A stretch of 64,000 nt of DNA from Cliona cf. orientalis. Its lineage: Eukaryota; Porifera; Demospongiae; Clionaida; Clionaidae. Every line of letters starts with the position of its first letter. The stretch's first letter is position 1. Location of the stretch: positions 4,216,001-4,280,000 of the forward strand of contig OZ005705.1 in assembly GCA_963930775.1 (NCBI GenBank), read 5' to 3'. The notes under the pieces are model-generated. The model searched no databases. It was not told the origin of the DNA and saw only the letters and a list, made by a program, of their open reading frames with translations. A program made the translations under genes and the position numbers. Of the stretch, positions 57,801 through 64,000 are shown piece by piece.

Positions 57801-60800
57801 GCTCTTTCCTCTACTAGAGCAGGTAGTCTTGTGGCCAGATCCCACCCTCGAGGGTGGAGTCTGGCTCATGGTATTATCGCATAAATAAAAATCGCATAAT
57901 ACAGAAAATCGCATAAATTTAACCTCGCATAACATAGCAATCCTACAGTACTTGTAAATATTATATTATTATTATATACACACCTGATTTCACGATGCAA
58001 GAATTTTGATCCCAATAATTTTGCAAGCACTTGCAATCTTAAAAGAACAACAATGCAATGGCAATCGACAATAGTACACATACAGATCAAGTTACATACC
58101 GTGGTGAATCAACATGAGTGTAAGGAACAGTTACGTATGACTGTGCAACAAAATTCACCGAAAAAGGCATTTGATGGTAGATATTATGAAAAGCTGGACT
58201 GAAGTCATCAACCTGTAATAGCAGACATTTCATTGCTGTCAACGTACACCCCTCCGTATATTATAATATGGATACCATGATTGGGTACCAATCTGTTATA
58301 GAGGTATCCTTAGTTCATAGGTATTAAAGCATGCATCGATCGTCCCACAAGCCACACCTGGGGCTCACCTGCATCACTCAACTAGCGAAAGAAGGAATTG
58401 TAGCACTAGGTATGTGATTTGTATTGCTCAAAACATTAATGAATCATTACAATTAATAAAGTGTCAAGCCTATCACTAGTGTCATGCAGGGCCTGTTTGG
58501 GGCGAGCCTGAGCTGAGCCTCTGAAAGTCTCTGTCAGTAGCTGAGACTCGAAAACTTTAACAAAGCTATAGCACAATAGATCATGAAGACAACTGACACT
58601 TATCCAAGCAGACAATAACAGACAGTCTCATAGTGCTGTGTCAGGGGCGGATCTAGGATTTTTTGTATGGTGGGGTTGTAGATATAATTGCGCGCGAAGC
58701 GCGCGAAAATTTTCGCGACCACGCCCACTTTTAATCGTCTTCTCGCGCCCCAAAGTGCCTAGTAAGGTACTGTAACACTGTAGGCATAGAGCTTTACCAC
58801 GCCTAGCACCACAGCTGACTCTTGTGGTCTACAGTAGATTATTCATAGCTGAAGCCATGTTCAGGGTGTACCACTAACCACCGTGCACCACCAGTTGGTT
58901 TGAGGCCAAATATGTACTACACAGCTTGTCTGCTGCTAACCATACAGTGGCAACTACTGTGCCAAGCTATAGTAAGCCTTGTATATAAGTGGGAGGGGCT
59001 GCTCAAAATCGTTTGGGGGGGTTGCAACCCCCTGAACCCCCCCCTAGATCCGCCCCTGCGTGTAGGCCTATACAGCTGCATGCATGACAGTTCCCTTCAC
59101 ATAGTCACGGTCTGCCAACCATCAAGAGAAAATTTAATTTTAGCTGCCTCTATTGTCAGAGTCAGTTAGCAACACGTCTATCTTTATCACGTTCTTAGCT
59201 GGTCCTTGCGTTGTTGAGCTGACGACGAGCTCTGTCTCACTCTCTTCTCCATTGGAGCCCGGCGCGGTACGGCATAGCTTGATGCCAATGGTAGCTAGCT
59301 AGCTGATCAATACATGCAGGCACGAGTGTAAATTTGCAATTCGCTAAATTAGAATAGCGTATATACGGCCCGTAGCCAGGCATGAGAATGCGCAATAGAA
59401 TATTTCGCGCTTATGCCCATAGAGCCATGCTGGGCATATATTTCGCGTGACCGACGTACCACAATATATATACGTATATACAATTCGTGCATAGCTGTAC
59501 CGTTTATGTGGGGCTCGCTCAGGCTCGCCCCAATGAGGTAGCTACCTTGGTGGGGGGGATTTCCCTGCTGGATAGAGACTCCGCCAATGCCCTCACCTCT
59601 CTCTGGACATGCAGAATACCATCTTCACAATTTACGGCAAATCTATAAAGAATACTTGAATGACCTATCACACTCAATATCATGCATACTTCATTTGCTT
59701 AGAGTTGGTCACGTTTGCAGCAATAGAAGTGAGAGACTTGGAGATCTCCGTGAGATCACCTCCACCAGCCAATTCCTTCAGGTATTCAACCTAATAAACA
59801 AATAACATGCGCACACTTATGCTATGTCTGCTTGGCACCATGCATGCCCGCTGTGCTTTACTGAACTGTGGACTAACAATATTATATTGCTACAATAATA
59901 ACGTGTCACAGTAACAACAAGACCACCTAAGTAGATAAAGACACATAACAGCATATTCCAGAGTATTTGCTAATAATTATTAATCACCCTACATATCTCA
60001 TCCCGCTAATTTGATTTGAGCTATTATTGATCTAGAATACACCTTCTCAGTATTCACCTGTGTCATTCCATTGAAGAGTTCAGCATATCTTGCAGCAGGA
60101 GTGAGATTACTAGCAGAAGCCAGCATCGCTAGTACATGGCCACTATCAGCAATGCTTGTTGCCATGTTTGAGGCAAACATGTCAATTAAAGTATGAAGCC
60201 TATCCATGTTGGTGAGGTTAGGTCTGTAGATAAAACACAAGTCACTTACATTTTGCATACTGTAGTGTGCATGCAGGGTATGTAAGGGTGATCGTAATGC
60301 AGATTTCCTAATATGAATGTATATTCCAGGTTATGAGGTTAATGAACAGCAAATCTCCTGAAAGTGGCATTGGTGCTGTCCCCTCTCCCCCGGGGAAGGG
60401 CGTATTATATGTATTACCAGGAGCACATGAAGGGAAGGAGCGTACATCTAGAAATTATCGAAAAATAAAGTAAATTGTATCAATATCTCGTGATAGCCTT
60501 AACAAATAAATCTAACTACACCTAGAGATAATTGTAGTGGGTGCTATACTATACCAAGAATAGCATAATGTGCCATGAACACTGTAACCACAAGTTATTG
60601 GTAAAATGTTCAAAAACTTCCATATATGGAAGTTTTCTAACTTGCCAACCACAACATATTGTGGTCATTTTTGCTACTCCCATTACTAGTCACGTCGTTT
60701 GGATTATGGAATTTTAGTCAAGATGTTTCTACCTGCTGTGCATTAGCAGGAATGAGAATCTGCCAGTGTTACTTTATTTTTCGATATTACCACTATATGT

Positions 60801-61046
60801 ATGCAACTTATACGCTCCTTCTCTTCATGTGCTCCTGGTATTACCAACCTGACAAACACATCTTGCCACAGAGACAGCATGTTTTGAAGATGTCTGTCAA
60901 TACAGTATGATGAAAAGAACACGCCCTGATTTATAACCGTGGAGGAGCCGGGGTGCACAGATAAATGAGCAGTAGATGAGAGACCACTACACCATAAGTC
61001 ACAAAGCGGAGCAAACTGACGGTGGTCCATGTCACCAGCTCCCATC
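36926..61046 (-). CDS. PITRM1: Presequence protease (PITRM1/PreP), C-terminal exons
   Basis: M16C-family zinc metalloprotease of the mitochondrial matrix that degrades cleaved targeting peptides. Ten minus-strand exons join in consistent phase: 61046-60849, 60223-60058, 59790-59690, 59642-59597, 58212-58100, 58037-57984, 49839-49771, 48520-48406, 40043-39910 and 37013-36926, ending in TAA. The product is about 360 residues, the last third of a protein of about 1,000. Family landmarks are [48 protein letters not shown], the near-invariant [10 protein letters not shown] of the C-terminal peptidase-like half, [25 protein letters not shown] and a C-terminal SSAIIGPKN...WIVI. The catalytic zinc site is N-terminal and lies outside the window. 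The linker between 59597 and 58212 looks short for the family, so one exon may be missed. Introns range from 47 to over 8,300 bases and hold most of the local transposons. Confidence 0.94.
37135..37740. mobile_element. CTAGAGCTC-ended inverted-repeat element
   Basis: The ends CTAGAGCTCGGTAGAGCACA and complement (one mismatch in about 23) delimit 606 bases inside a PITRM1 intron. A similar right end recurs at about 38300-38328. It contains a CTTGCGCATGCGCGCGGGG palindrome at about 37508-37528. Non-coding. Confidence 0.65.
38560..38792 (-). CDS. Possible small exon of unknown gene
   Basis: This GC-richer minus-strand frame of up to 80 codons begins [19 protein letters not shown] and continues [21 protein letters not shown] donor-like ACAG|GTACGA lies at about 38598. 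It sits inside the last PITRM1 intron. Composition is protein-like, but no family is recognised and no second exon was found. Confidence 0.3.
39910..40043 (-). CDS. PITRM1: PITRM1 exon
   Basis: 134 bp. It encodes [36 protein letters not shown] and LKAAAER. A small GC-rich hairpin (39862-39893) lies in the intron just beyond the donor GTATATGC. Confidence 0.95.
40260..40510. repeat. 'ACTAAGCAGAAAA' family fragment
   Basis: GGTAAAGGTCGTCACG, GGCGGAAAACATT and GGGCCGTAACTT are shared with 5050-5190, 34700-34850, 41880-42020 and 47930. Non-coding. Confidence 0.65.
40519..40900. mobile_element. Foldback GTAGGGATG element, best copy
   Basis: Two arms of about 125 bases (CAAGTGTAAAAACAATTGAA to CATCCCTACGCTTGC) are about 98 percent complementary around a spacer of about 130 bases. 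It is inserted in a PITRM1 intron. The spacer is the empty-site homologue of 8.1-8.7 kb. It has no coding capacity. Confidence 0.85.
41380..42240. repeat. Two adjoining dispersed repeats
   Basis: 41380-41760 is a copy of the 'AAAGAAAGATTGACAAAT' family. 41765-42240 is an 'ACTTAGTGTGT...AAGATAAAAGAATTTC' family member, with the same pieces as 4840-5340. Confidence 0.65.
42530..42869. mobile_element. CATGGGCGTCG MITE with 5-bp duplication
   Basis: The ends CATGGGCGTCG and CGACGCCTATG are inverted and flanked by the perfect 5-base repeat TTAGG (42525-42529, 42870-42874). G and C runs lie inside the left end. It appears related in structure to the CAGGGGCGGAT family. Non-coding. Confidence 0.8.
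43020..43470. repeat. Repeat fragment related to the 32.4-32.7 kb region
   Basis: GATCGCATGCTATGAC and flanking sequence resemble 32590-32610. The minus frame across 43445-43029 has no recognisable domain. Confidence 0.4.
43590..43910. repeat. Inverted copy of the 25.56-25.85 kb repeat
   Basis: It starts at GCGCACATGCGCACAAGGGGTAAT and runs through GCCAATTTTGCGCCAAACTCC. It shares the terminal palindrome plus GTCTG tract organisation. Confidence 0.6.
44904..46209 (+). CDS. Harbinger Myb/SANT-like protein with one in-frame stop
   Basis: Three exons, 44904-45327, 45401-45502 and 45926-46209, join in phase to about 269 codons. Residues 8-75 form a Myb/SANT-like trihelix ([18 protein letters not shown], then [15 protein letters not shown]). 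The body continues [18 protein letters not shown] and an acidic Ser/Thr-rich linker. Exon 3 gives a nuclear-localisation-like TPPRKKPRL and a charged coiled-coil tail ending YEFDY. An in-frame TAA at 45135-45137 interrupts exon 1, with the same frame continuing beyond it. In Harbinger elements this protein helps bring the transposase into the nucleus and to the ends. It is either a recent nonsense mutation or a truncated product. Confidence 0.85.
45563..45631. repeat. Perfect 27-base-arm hairpin in the Myb gene intron
   Basis: Arms 45563-45589 and 45605-45631 (AGTTACAAGACCTTAATTGG...) are exact complements around a 15-base loop. It lies in intron 2 of the Harbinger Myb-like gene. Confidence 0.85.
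45749..45955. repeat. Duplicated exon-3 acceptor region plus CA repeat
   Basis: GATCATGCACG...CCACTAG|CTACCCCACCAAGGAAGA occurs at 45749-45800 and again at 45898-45950, separated by a (CA)n tract at 45821-45847. Only the second copy continues into exon 3. The first is a decoy acceptor. Confidence 0.75.
46344..47585 (-). CDS. Harbinger (HARBI1-like) DDE transposase, one premature stop
   Basis: A basic N-terminus ([20 protein letters not shown]) leads to a helix-turn-helix region ([20 protein letters not shown]) and the DDE_4-type catalytic core. The three acidic residues are in [20 protein letters not shown] and [16 protein letters not shown]. The continuous frame ends at TAA 46482-46484 after [10 protein letters not shown]. 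In the same frame [12 protein letters not shown] and about 45 more residues follow to TAA at 46344-46346, matching the usual family end. So a single codon change has cut the last residues. The core is otherwise intact. Confidence 0.93.
48406..48520 (-). CDS. PITRM1: PITRM1 exon
   Basis: 115 bp. It encodes [18 protein letters not shown], then [16 protein letters not shown]. The acceptor is CACTATAG and the donor CAG|GTACCA. It ends in phase 0, and the next exon, 8.4 kb away, continues with MDAP. Confidence 0.93.
48766..49186. mobile_element. GGGTAATTTTC MITE, copy 1
   Basis: The ends CGGTGGGTAATTTTCATGG and CGAAATTACCCGCCATACGG are inverted, with TA flanking. A second copy is at 52755-53298. 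It is in a PITRM1 intron and non-coding; the minus frame over 49056-48754 is repeat-derived. Confidence 0.7.
49771..49839 (-). CDS. PITRM1: PITRM1 exon with [10 protein letters not shown] motif
   Basis: 69 bp. It encodes [20 protein letters not shown] and SYR across its junctions. The acceptor is TGTTTCAG and the donor AG|GTAACT. This is the most diagnostic motif of the C-terminal half. Confidence 0.95.
50232..50895. mobile_element. CAGGGGTGTAGGCAG MITE with nested hairpin element
   Basis: The ends CAGGGGTGTAGGCAG and CTGCCTACGCCCTG carry near-matching 5-base flanks (GTATG/ATATG). Inside, about 50405-50765 is another inverted-repeat unit with AGACCTCTTTTTCACACGCG-type arms ending in AAAAAGGGTCTAGC. 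Confidence 0.65.
50915..51338. mobile_element. GGGCT-family MITE, inverted copy
   Basis: 424 bases with the same ends and interior as 8216-8641, in opposite orientation. The right end abuts the start of the recognisable YqaJ/SWIM protein relic. The flanks ACT/ATT do not form a clean duplication. Confidence 0.8.
51346..53760 (+). pseudogene. SWIM / YqaJ-nuclease / PHD transposon-type protein relic
   Basis: Plus-strand fragments in several frames line up as one protein. N-terminal: [20 protein letters not shown] (51355 on) and [21 protein letters not shown] zinc finger follows at about 51790-51880 ([20 protein letters not shown]). Then [12 protein letters not shown]...YVPLC, a YqaJ-like nuclease patch at about 52580-52690 ([13 protein letters not shown], then VEIKS), and after an inserted [17 protein letters not shown]. 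The end is a PHD finger ([15 protein letters not shown]...KGKWYCPTC, about 53620-53730). YqaJ folds are phage/viral-type recombination exonucleases; the PHD finger reads chromatin. Frameshifts, stops and the insertion at 52755-53298 show it is dead. It is inside the 8.1 kb PITRM1 intron. The domain calls are good; the transposon class is unknown to me. Confidence 0.75.
52755..53298. mobile_element. GGGTAATTTTC MITE, copy 2, with duplicated left end
   Basis: The left end GGCGGGTAATTTTCGTGGG appears twice (52755 and, with one change, about 52843), together with about 85 bases of YqaJ-gene sequence (GCTGTTGAGGCTCTTG). The right end is near 53298. This indicates a local tandem duplication at the insertion boundary. 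It splits the YqaJ/PHD relic. Confidence 0.75.
53790..54372 (-). pseudogene. DIRS RT-thumb / RNase H N-half, inverted segment
   Basis: The minus strand encodes [18 protein letters not shown], then after a frame change [24 protein letters not shown], and after another frame change VNITVKEL. This is the order of the reverse-transcriptase end and RNase H start of DIRS-type retrotransposons. The matching RNase H second half is on the opposite strand directly to the right, so this piece is inverted relative to the rest of the element. Confidence 0.8.
54373..55524 (+). pseudogene. DIRS RNase H C-half and tyrosine recombinase
   Basis: The plus strand begins with [20 protein letters not shown], then [11 protein letters not shown] (RNase H C-half), [14 protein letters not shown], and from 54675 a tyrosine recombinase. 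The recombinase has core-binding [14 protein letters not shown] and [11 protein letters not shown], a first catalytic Arg in FFRMGEI, then HSFRIGATT (His-x-x-Arg), [13 protein letters not shown] (Trp/Tyr). A stop replaces a codon before ADDIS (near 54478), one frameshift lies near 54990-55000, and an in-frame TAA is at about 55228. DIRS elements integrate through this recombinase instead of a DDE integrase. The element's 5' gag/RT part is absent. Confidence 0.88.
55525..55880. other. Probable 3' end of the DIRS element
   Basis: A GC-richer tail follows the recombinase frame and contains GGGATCCCACTT and GGCACGCCCCAGCCCGGG. No terminal repeat copy was found upstream, so the 3' boundary is approximate. 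Confidence 0.4.
55880..56450 (+). pseudogene. Arg/Glu/Gln-rich coding relic, unclassified
   Basis: Plus-strand frames around 56070-56330 read charged stretches ([37 protein letters not shown]). The related string AGAGCTTGTC(C/G)...CAGTCAGTTCAACA(A/G)C recurs at about 56030, 57205-57260 and on the minus strand near 59235-59215. This style is seen in N-terminal regions of Helitron-like or similar transposon proteins; that is only an analogy. Confidence 0.35.
56450..57285. other. Non-coding stretch with repeats
   Basis: CTGTACCGTTTATGTGGGGCTCGCTCAGGCTCGCCCC at about 56521-56557 recurs at 59489-59532. No gene seen. Confidence 0.5.
57290..57458. mobile_element. Truncated ATGCATG-rich element
   Basis: It keeps only the right end of the element at 23445-24886: GAAATGTGCTGAAACGTGCA to CATTTTGAGTAGGG, preceded by several CATGCATGGAAG palindromes. 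Confidence 0.75.
57489..57948. mobile_element. CCGTAG-terminated MITE with TA duplication
   Basis: The ends CCGTAGGATTAGTATGTTATG and CATAACATAGCAATCCTACAG match at all but a few bases, with TA at 57487-57488 and 57949-57950. It has internal ATGCG/CGCAT motifs. It ends 36 bases below the PITRM1 mini-exon at 57984. Confidence 0.8.
57984..58037 (-). CDS. PITRM1: PITRM1 mini-exon
   Basis: 54 bp. It encodes [17 protein letters not shown] and half of the following Arg. A 62-base intron precedes it. The next exon is 8.1 kb away, across the SWIM/YqaJ/PHD and DIRS relics. Confidence 0.92.
58100..58212 (-). CDS. PITRM1: PITRM1 exon
   Basis: 113 bp. It encodes [15 protein letters not shown], then [20 protein letters not shown]. 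It starts in phase 0 after ATTACAG and ends CG|GTATGT. Confidence 0.9.
58642..59058. mobile_element. CAGGGGCGGATCTAG MITE, copy A
   Basis: The perfect ends CAGGGGCGGATCTAG and CTAGATCCGCCCCTG carry 5-base flanks TGTGT/CGTGT (one mismatch). It is inserted in a PITRM1 intron. It is inverted relative to copy B at 61445-61885, with which it shares almost its whole length. Confidence 0.85.
59597..59642 (-). CDS. PITRM1: PITRM1 mini-exon
   Basis: 46 bp. It completes a Lys codon and encodes [15 protein letters not shown], matching the 'RCAVN' strand of the family. The acceptor is CTTTATAG and the donor GTGAGGGC; phase 0 exit. Confidence 0.85.
59690..59790 (-). CDS. PITRM1: PITRM1 exon
   Basis: 101 bp. 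It encodes [18 protein letters not shown], then [13 protein letters not shown]. The acceptor is TTTATTAG and the donor AA|GTATGC. It is followed by a 47-base intron. Confidence 0.88.
60058..60223 (-). CDS. PITRM1: PITRM1 exon
   Basis: 166 bp. It encodes [18 protein letters not shown], then [20 protein letters not shown] and ELFNGMTQ. It joins the previous exon as GTCAG|A (Val-Arg) and ends in phase 0 before GTGAATACT. Confidence 0.94.
60849..61046 (-). CDS. PITRM1: PITRM1 exon, first visible
   Basis: 198 bp. It encodes [19 protein letters not shown], then [13 protein letters not shown] and LWQDVFVR. The acceptor is CTGCAG at 61047 and the donor AG|GTTGGT. It is preceded by two bases of a codon from an exon to the right that I could not find before 64000. 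Confidence 0.92.
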
Positions 61047-61049
61047 CTG

Positions 61050-61444
61050 CAGTTTGAGAATGATAGTGCATATTATACTCTCGGTACTATCATTTACATG
61101 TACATTAATTGTATACATGTTGATAATTCAAAACTGAATCTCCTTTCATCCCCCCCCCCTCCCCCACTTTCTGAGCAATAATTTATATACTTAAATTCTG
61201 GTTGTCTTCACTGTAATGATAGTTGGATAGCTAAAAATGTGCCACAAAATTGAGATATAATAGCTGGAAATAGCTGCATTTTTAAGGTTCTGGCCACAAT
61301 AGGATTCGCTCGCTTCACACAGTTTTCACAAAGCCCCCCCCCCCCCCCCCCCACAACTTTAAAAATCGTGTCTACACCCTTGGAAGTTGCATAGCAAAAC
61401 TTGCAGTATTGACATTTATATCTGTCTCCTATCAACGTACAATT
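61050..61444. other. Intron sequence upstream of PITRM1 exon
   Basis: It contains poly-C runs (about 61149-61157 and 61327-61351). No further PITRM1 exon was recognised here. Confidence 0.5.
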
Positions 61445-61885
61445 CAGGGGTGGATCTAGCGGGGTTGCTGGGGTTGCAACCCCCCCAAACGATTTTGAGC
61501 AGCCCCTCCCACTTATATACAAGGCTTACTACAGTAGCTGCCACTGTATGGTTAGCAGCAGACAAGCTGTGTAGTACATAATTGGCCTCAAACCAACAGC
61601 CAACAGGTGGTGCATGGTGGTTAGTGGTACTCCCAGAACAGGGCTTCAGCTATGAATAATCTACTGTAGACCACAAGAGTCAGCTGTGGTGCTAGGCAGG
61701 ATTTATCATGCGCTCCTGTGCTAGGCTAAAGCTCTATACCTACAGTGTTATAGTACCGTACTATGTAGGCCACTGTCACTCACTGAAGATGATTAAAAAT
61801 GGGCGTGGTCGCAAAAATTTTCGCGCACTATGCGCGCAATTATACCTACAACCCCACCATACTAAAACTCCTAGATCCGCCCCTG
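61445..61885. mobile_element. CAGGGGCGGATCTAG MITE, copy B
   Basis: It is flanked by a perfect CAATT duplication (61440-61444, 61886-61890). It shares GATTTTGAGCAGCCCCTCCC, CAGTAGCTGCCACTGTATGG and CGCAATTATA with copy A in reverse. It lies upstream of the first visible PITRM1 exon. Confidence 0.87.
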
Positions 61886-62101
61886 CAATTGTGCTACTAT
61901 ACAGACTATAGGTGAGCTACTCGCTACCGTGTGCAGCACTCGTGCTCTACCGGATCAGATAATCATATTTAAGGTGCAGGGCTAGAGGAGCTATGACATT
62001 CCAACGCTGACAAAATTGGCAAGCTTAAATACATGGTCAAACTAGAGTCAGATATATGGCGACACTCAAACACACGGTCAAAATTGTTACTAATCGATAT
62101 A

Positions 62102-62567
62102 CCGTAGGTCGGGTTTTGAATGCGAGATTCTTTTGATTGTGAATTTTTTACACAAGACGCAATCAAAAGAATTGCAGGAAAAATAATACGCAATGAATAA
62201 TGTTACACGTGACCACACCCCTTTTGCGCGTACGCTCGCTCGTGATCCCAAACATGCACCCGTTATCACTATTACGCGTGCTCGATCTACTTGCATGCAT
62301 GTACGTACGTACAGCTGTCGATCGTCGAGAATGAATTCTTCAAGCCAACTGCCAACCTGCCAACACCATAGCCAACGCCAAGCCAAGCGCAACTGTCGCT
62401 CGAGCAGTATGGCATTCTAGTAATAACCCGCCAGCCTCACAAGCCACACATCTATAGCTAAGGGTGTTGCTTTCTCATTTGGATATTTGCAATCATTAGA
62501 ATCACAATCTGGCTTATATAGCACCATTCGCAATCGTTTAACTACGCATTCAAAACCCGACCTACGA
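62102..62567. mobile_element. CCGTAGG-terminated MITE
   Basis: The ends CCGTAGGTCGGGTTTTGAAT and ATTCAAAACCCGACCTACG are near-perfect inverted repeats, with TA on the left (62100-62101) and ATAT on the right. It has the same general design as 2399-2843 and 57489-57948 but a different end sequence. Confidence 0.75.
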
Positions 62568-62611
62568 TATGCTGAAAGTCAAATATAATATTATTGTCAA
62601 ATTTTAGTAAT

Positions 62612-62727
62612 AGATAAACTATGGTTGCCCAGGATATACCGTTCATATACCACCCTGAGTTCGAGGGCGTAGCCCGAGAGCGAAGGTGGTATATGAACGG
62701 TGTATCCTGGGCAAACATAGTTTATCT
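62612..62727. repeat. Large hairpin, 43-base arms
   Basis: Arms 62612-62654 (AGATAAACTATGGTTGCCCA...) and 62685-62727 are nearly perfect complements around a 30-base loop that contains GGGCGTAGCCCGAGAGCG. It resembles a minimal foldback element. Confidence 0.8.
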
Positions 62728-62729
62728 GT

Positions 62730-63410
62730 TTAATATCTTGACCGTGATTGGTCAGTGTAATCAGCAGACTGTTTGCTTTTTCATATTTGAAACTTGAAGA
62801 GTTGGAGTAGTAGGTAGCTGGATTCTATCATAATGACAATCTGTACAATAGTTAGTGTGTCAAGCTGGAACCCTCCTATTATGTGTGGGAGCTACTGGCT
62901 ATAGCTAGTGAAAAGCTAGTAGCTACAACACAAATTTGGCATACCAGTGCAACTGTGTTATTGGACTATTTTCAGGGATAGGGAGTTAAAATGCCTGAGG
63001 GCTGGGGTATATGGGAGTTATACCATGGCTGTTACCTAGGATACAAGGCTAAGTCATGATATTATAATAATAATATTATGATCAAACTCAAGTATATGGT
63101 CAAATGTAAGTTATGGTCAAATATATTATAATTTTTGCATTTCACCACGTATTTGAGTCTGATATAGCTATAAATATGATTTGAATGCCCATAATATTAT
63201 TATATTGTCAAACATGCAGCAAATATAATATTATTATGGTCAAGATTCAAGAAGATCCCGGGCCCTTACATAATAGTCACGGATATGATAACGCTTAAGG
63301 CATCATCTACTGACATGAAGTCAACAGAATCCATAAAATTCACGATGGCGCGCATTCTGTGTGGTGATGCACAACATGTACCCATGATCCTTACCCTATG
63401 TATTCTCGTT
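62730..63410. other. Non-coding stretch with ATAATATTAT motifs
   Basis: It shows repeated 'ATGGTCAAA' and 'AATAATATTAT' strings that recur at the window's right edge (TTTGACCATGTATTTGAGTT at about 63894 and 63981). No gene seen. Confidence 0.5.
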
Positions 63411-63413
63411 CAC

Positions 63414-63815
63414 AGACCCTGCCCCAAAGGGGGCGGGGTCTGGGGACTTTACATAATAATACCATCTCGTAAGACACCCTCTCCGTGCTTCCCTACAATC
63501 CCTCCTATGTAGGAGGGCTGGCGTGCGAGGCTAGGTACAATCGGACATTGTAGGGTAAGCAAGAATGAAATTAGCTGAGCTAGCCTTGTCCCCAGGCCCC
63601 CTCTCTATCTGGGAGATCGAGAGATCGCTAGATCGCTAGAGATCGCTAGAGGGCCTGTGGACAAGGGTAACTCAGCTAATTTCATTCATACTTACCCTAC
63701 AATGTCCGATTGTACCTAGTCTTGTGCGCCAGCCCTCCTATGTAGGAGGAATTGTAGCGGAGCATGGAGAGGGTGTCCTTGCCCCAGACCCCCCCCCCCC
63801 CCCCCCACGAGACTA
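63414..63815. mobile_element. Foldback element with arms of about 130 bases
   Basis: 63469-63600 and 63651-63780 are inverted copies (ACAATCGGACATTGTAGGGT, CCTCCTATGTAGGAGG, CAGCTAATTTCAT) around a core of about 50 bases made of AGATCGCTAG repeats. GGGGTCTGGGG/CCCCAGACCCC marks the outer edges, followed by a poly-C run at about 63787-63806. Mismatches cluster near the ends. Confidence 0.8.
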
Positions 63816-64000
63816 CATACGGTATACGGTAAGGATCATTGCAAATCATATTGTAGCTTTATCAGACTGGTGAAGTGCAAAATTATAATAGGTTTGACCA
63901 TGTATTTGAGTTTGATCATATAAAATTTGATTATTATTTTTAATATATTTGACTTTGAGCATATAATTATCAGCAACAACTTTGACCATGTATTTGAGTT

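Noticed and set aside
61208-61522. Additional upstream PITRM1 exon on the minus strand
   Set aside because: The frame crosses a poly-C run and a MITE end and shows no family motif.

Overview
This window is eukaryotic, animal-type genomic DNA: AT-rich, intron-bearing and dominated by transposable elements. A marine invertebrate, most likely a sponge, fits best. The reasons are a gene made of tandem death-domain exons, very short introns (47 and 62 bases) beside transposon-swollen ones, and a transposon complement of Harbinger, DIRS, restriction-type LINE, many small inverted-repeat elements and long poly-G/poly-C tracts. The taxon is an inference. I see no bacterial operon, CRISPR array or rRNA.

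Two host genes can be built exon by exon, both on the minus strand. The first, at about 22.6-27.3 kb, has at least four exons and encodes three death-domain-like modules. Every internal splice junction is in phase 1. The second, at about 36.9-61.0 kb, is the C-terminal third of a mitochondrial presequence protease (PITRM1/PreP, M16C metallopeptidase). It has ten exons whose phases join into about 360 residues ending in a stop; its 5' part lies beyond the window. Its two largest introns (each over 8 kb) hold most of the large transposons.

The transposon layout by region is as follows. At 1.6-5.4 kb are nested inverted-repeat elements. At 5.5-6.6 kb is a LINE C-terminal relic. At 7.1-10.7 kb is a decayed multi-domain transposon-type protein with a C-terminal CXC cysteine cluster, interrupted by two nested elements. 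At 11-21.8 kb lie repeat families, including tRNA-like SINE-type units and a triple-nested inverted-repeat structure. At 23.4-24.9 kb is an element packed with ATGCATG palindromes, inside the death-domain gene. At 31.4-36.7 kb inverted minisatellites flank a 3.65 kb element bounded by TTAA. At 44.66-47.92 kb is a nearly intact PIF/Harbinger transposon with both its genes. At 51.3-53.8 kb is a SWIM/YqaJ/PHD protein relic. At 53.8-55.5 kb is a DIRS retrotransposon whose RNase H region is split by an inversion. At 56-64 kb are further small inverted-repeat elements around the upstream PITRM1 exons.

The most useful second looks are the SWIM/YqaJ/PHD protein, the Harbinger element with one in-frame TAA in each gene, the DIRS inversion, the phase-1 death-domain exons, and the families whose target-site duplications can be read directly (TA, ATT, 5-base, TTAA).
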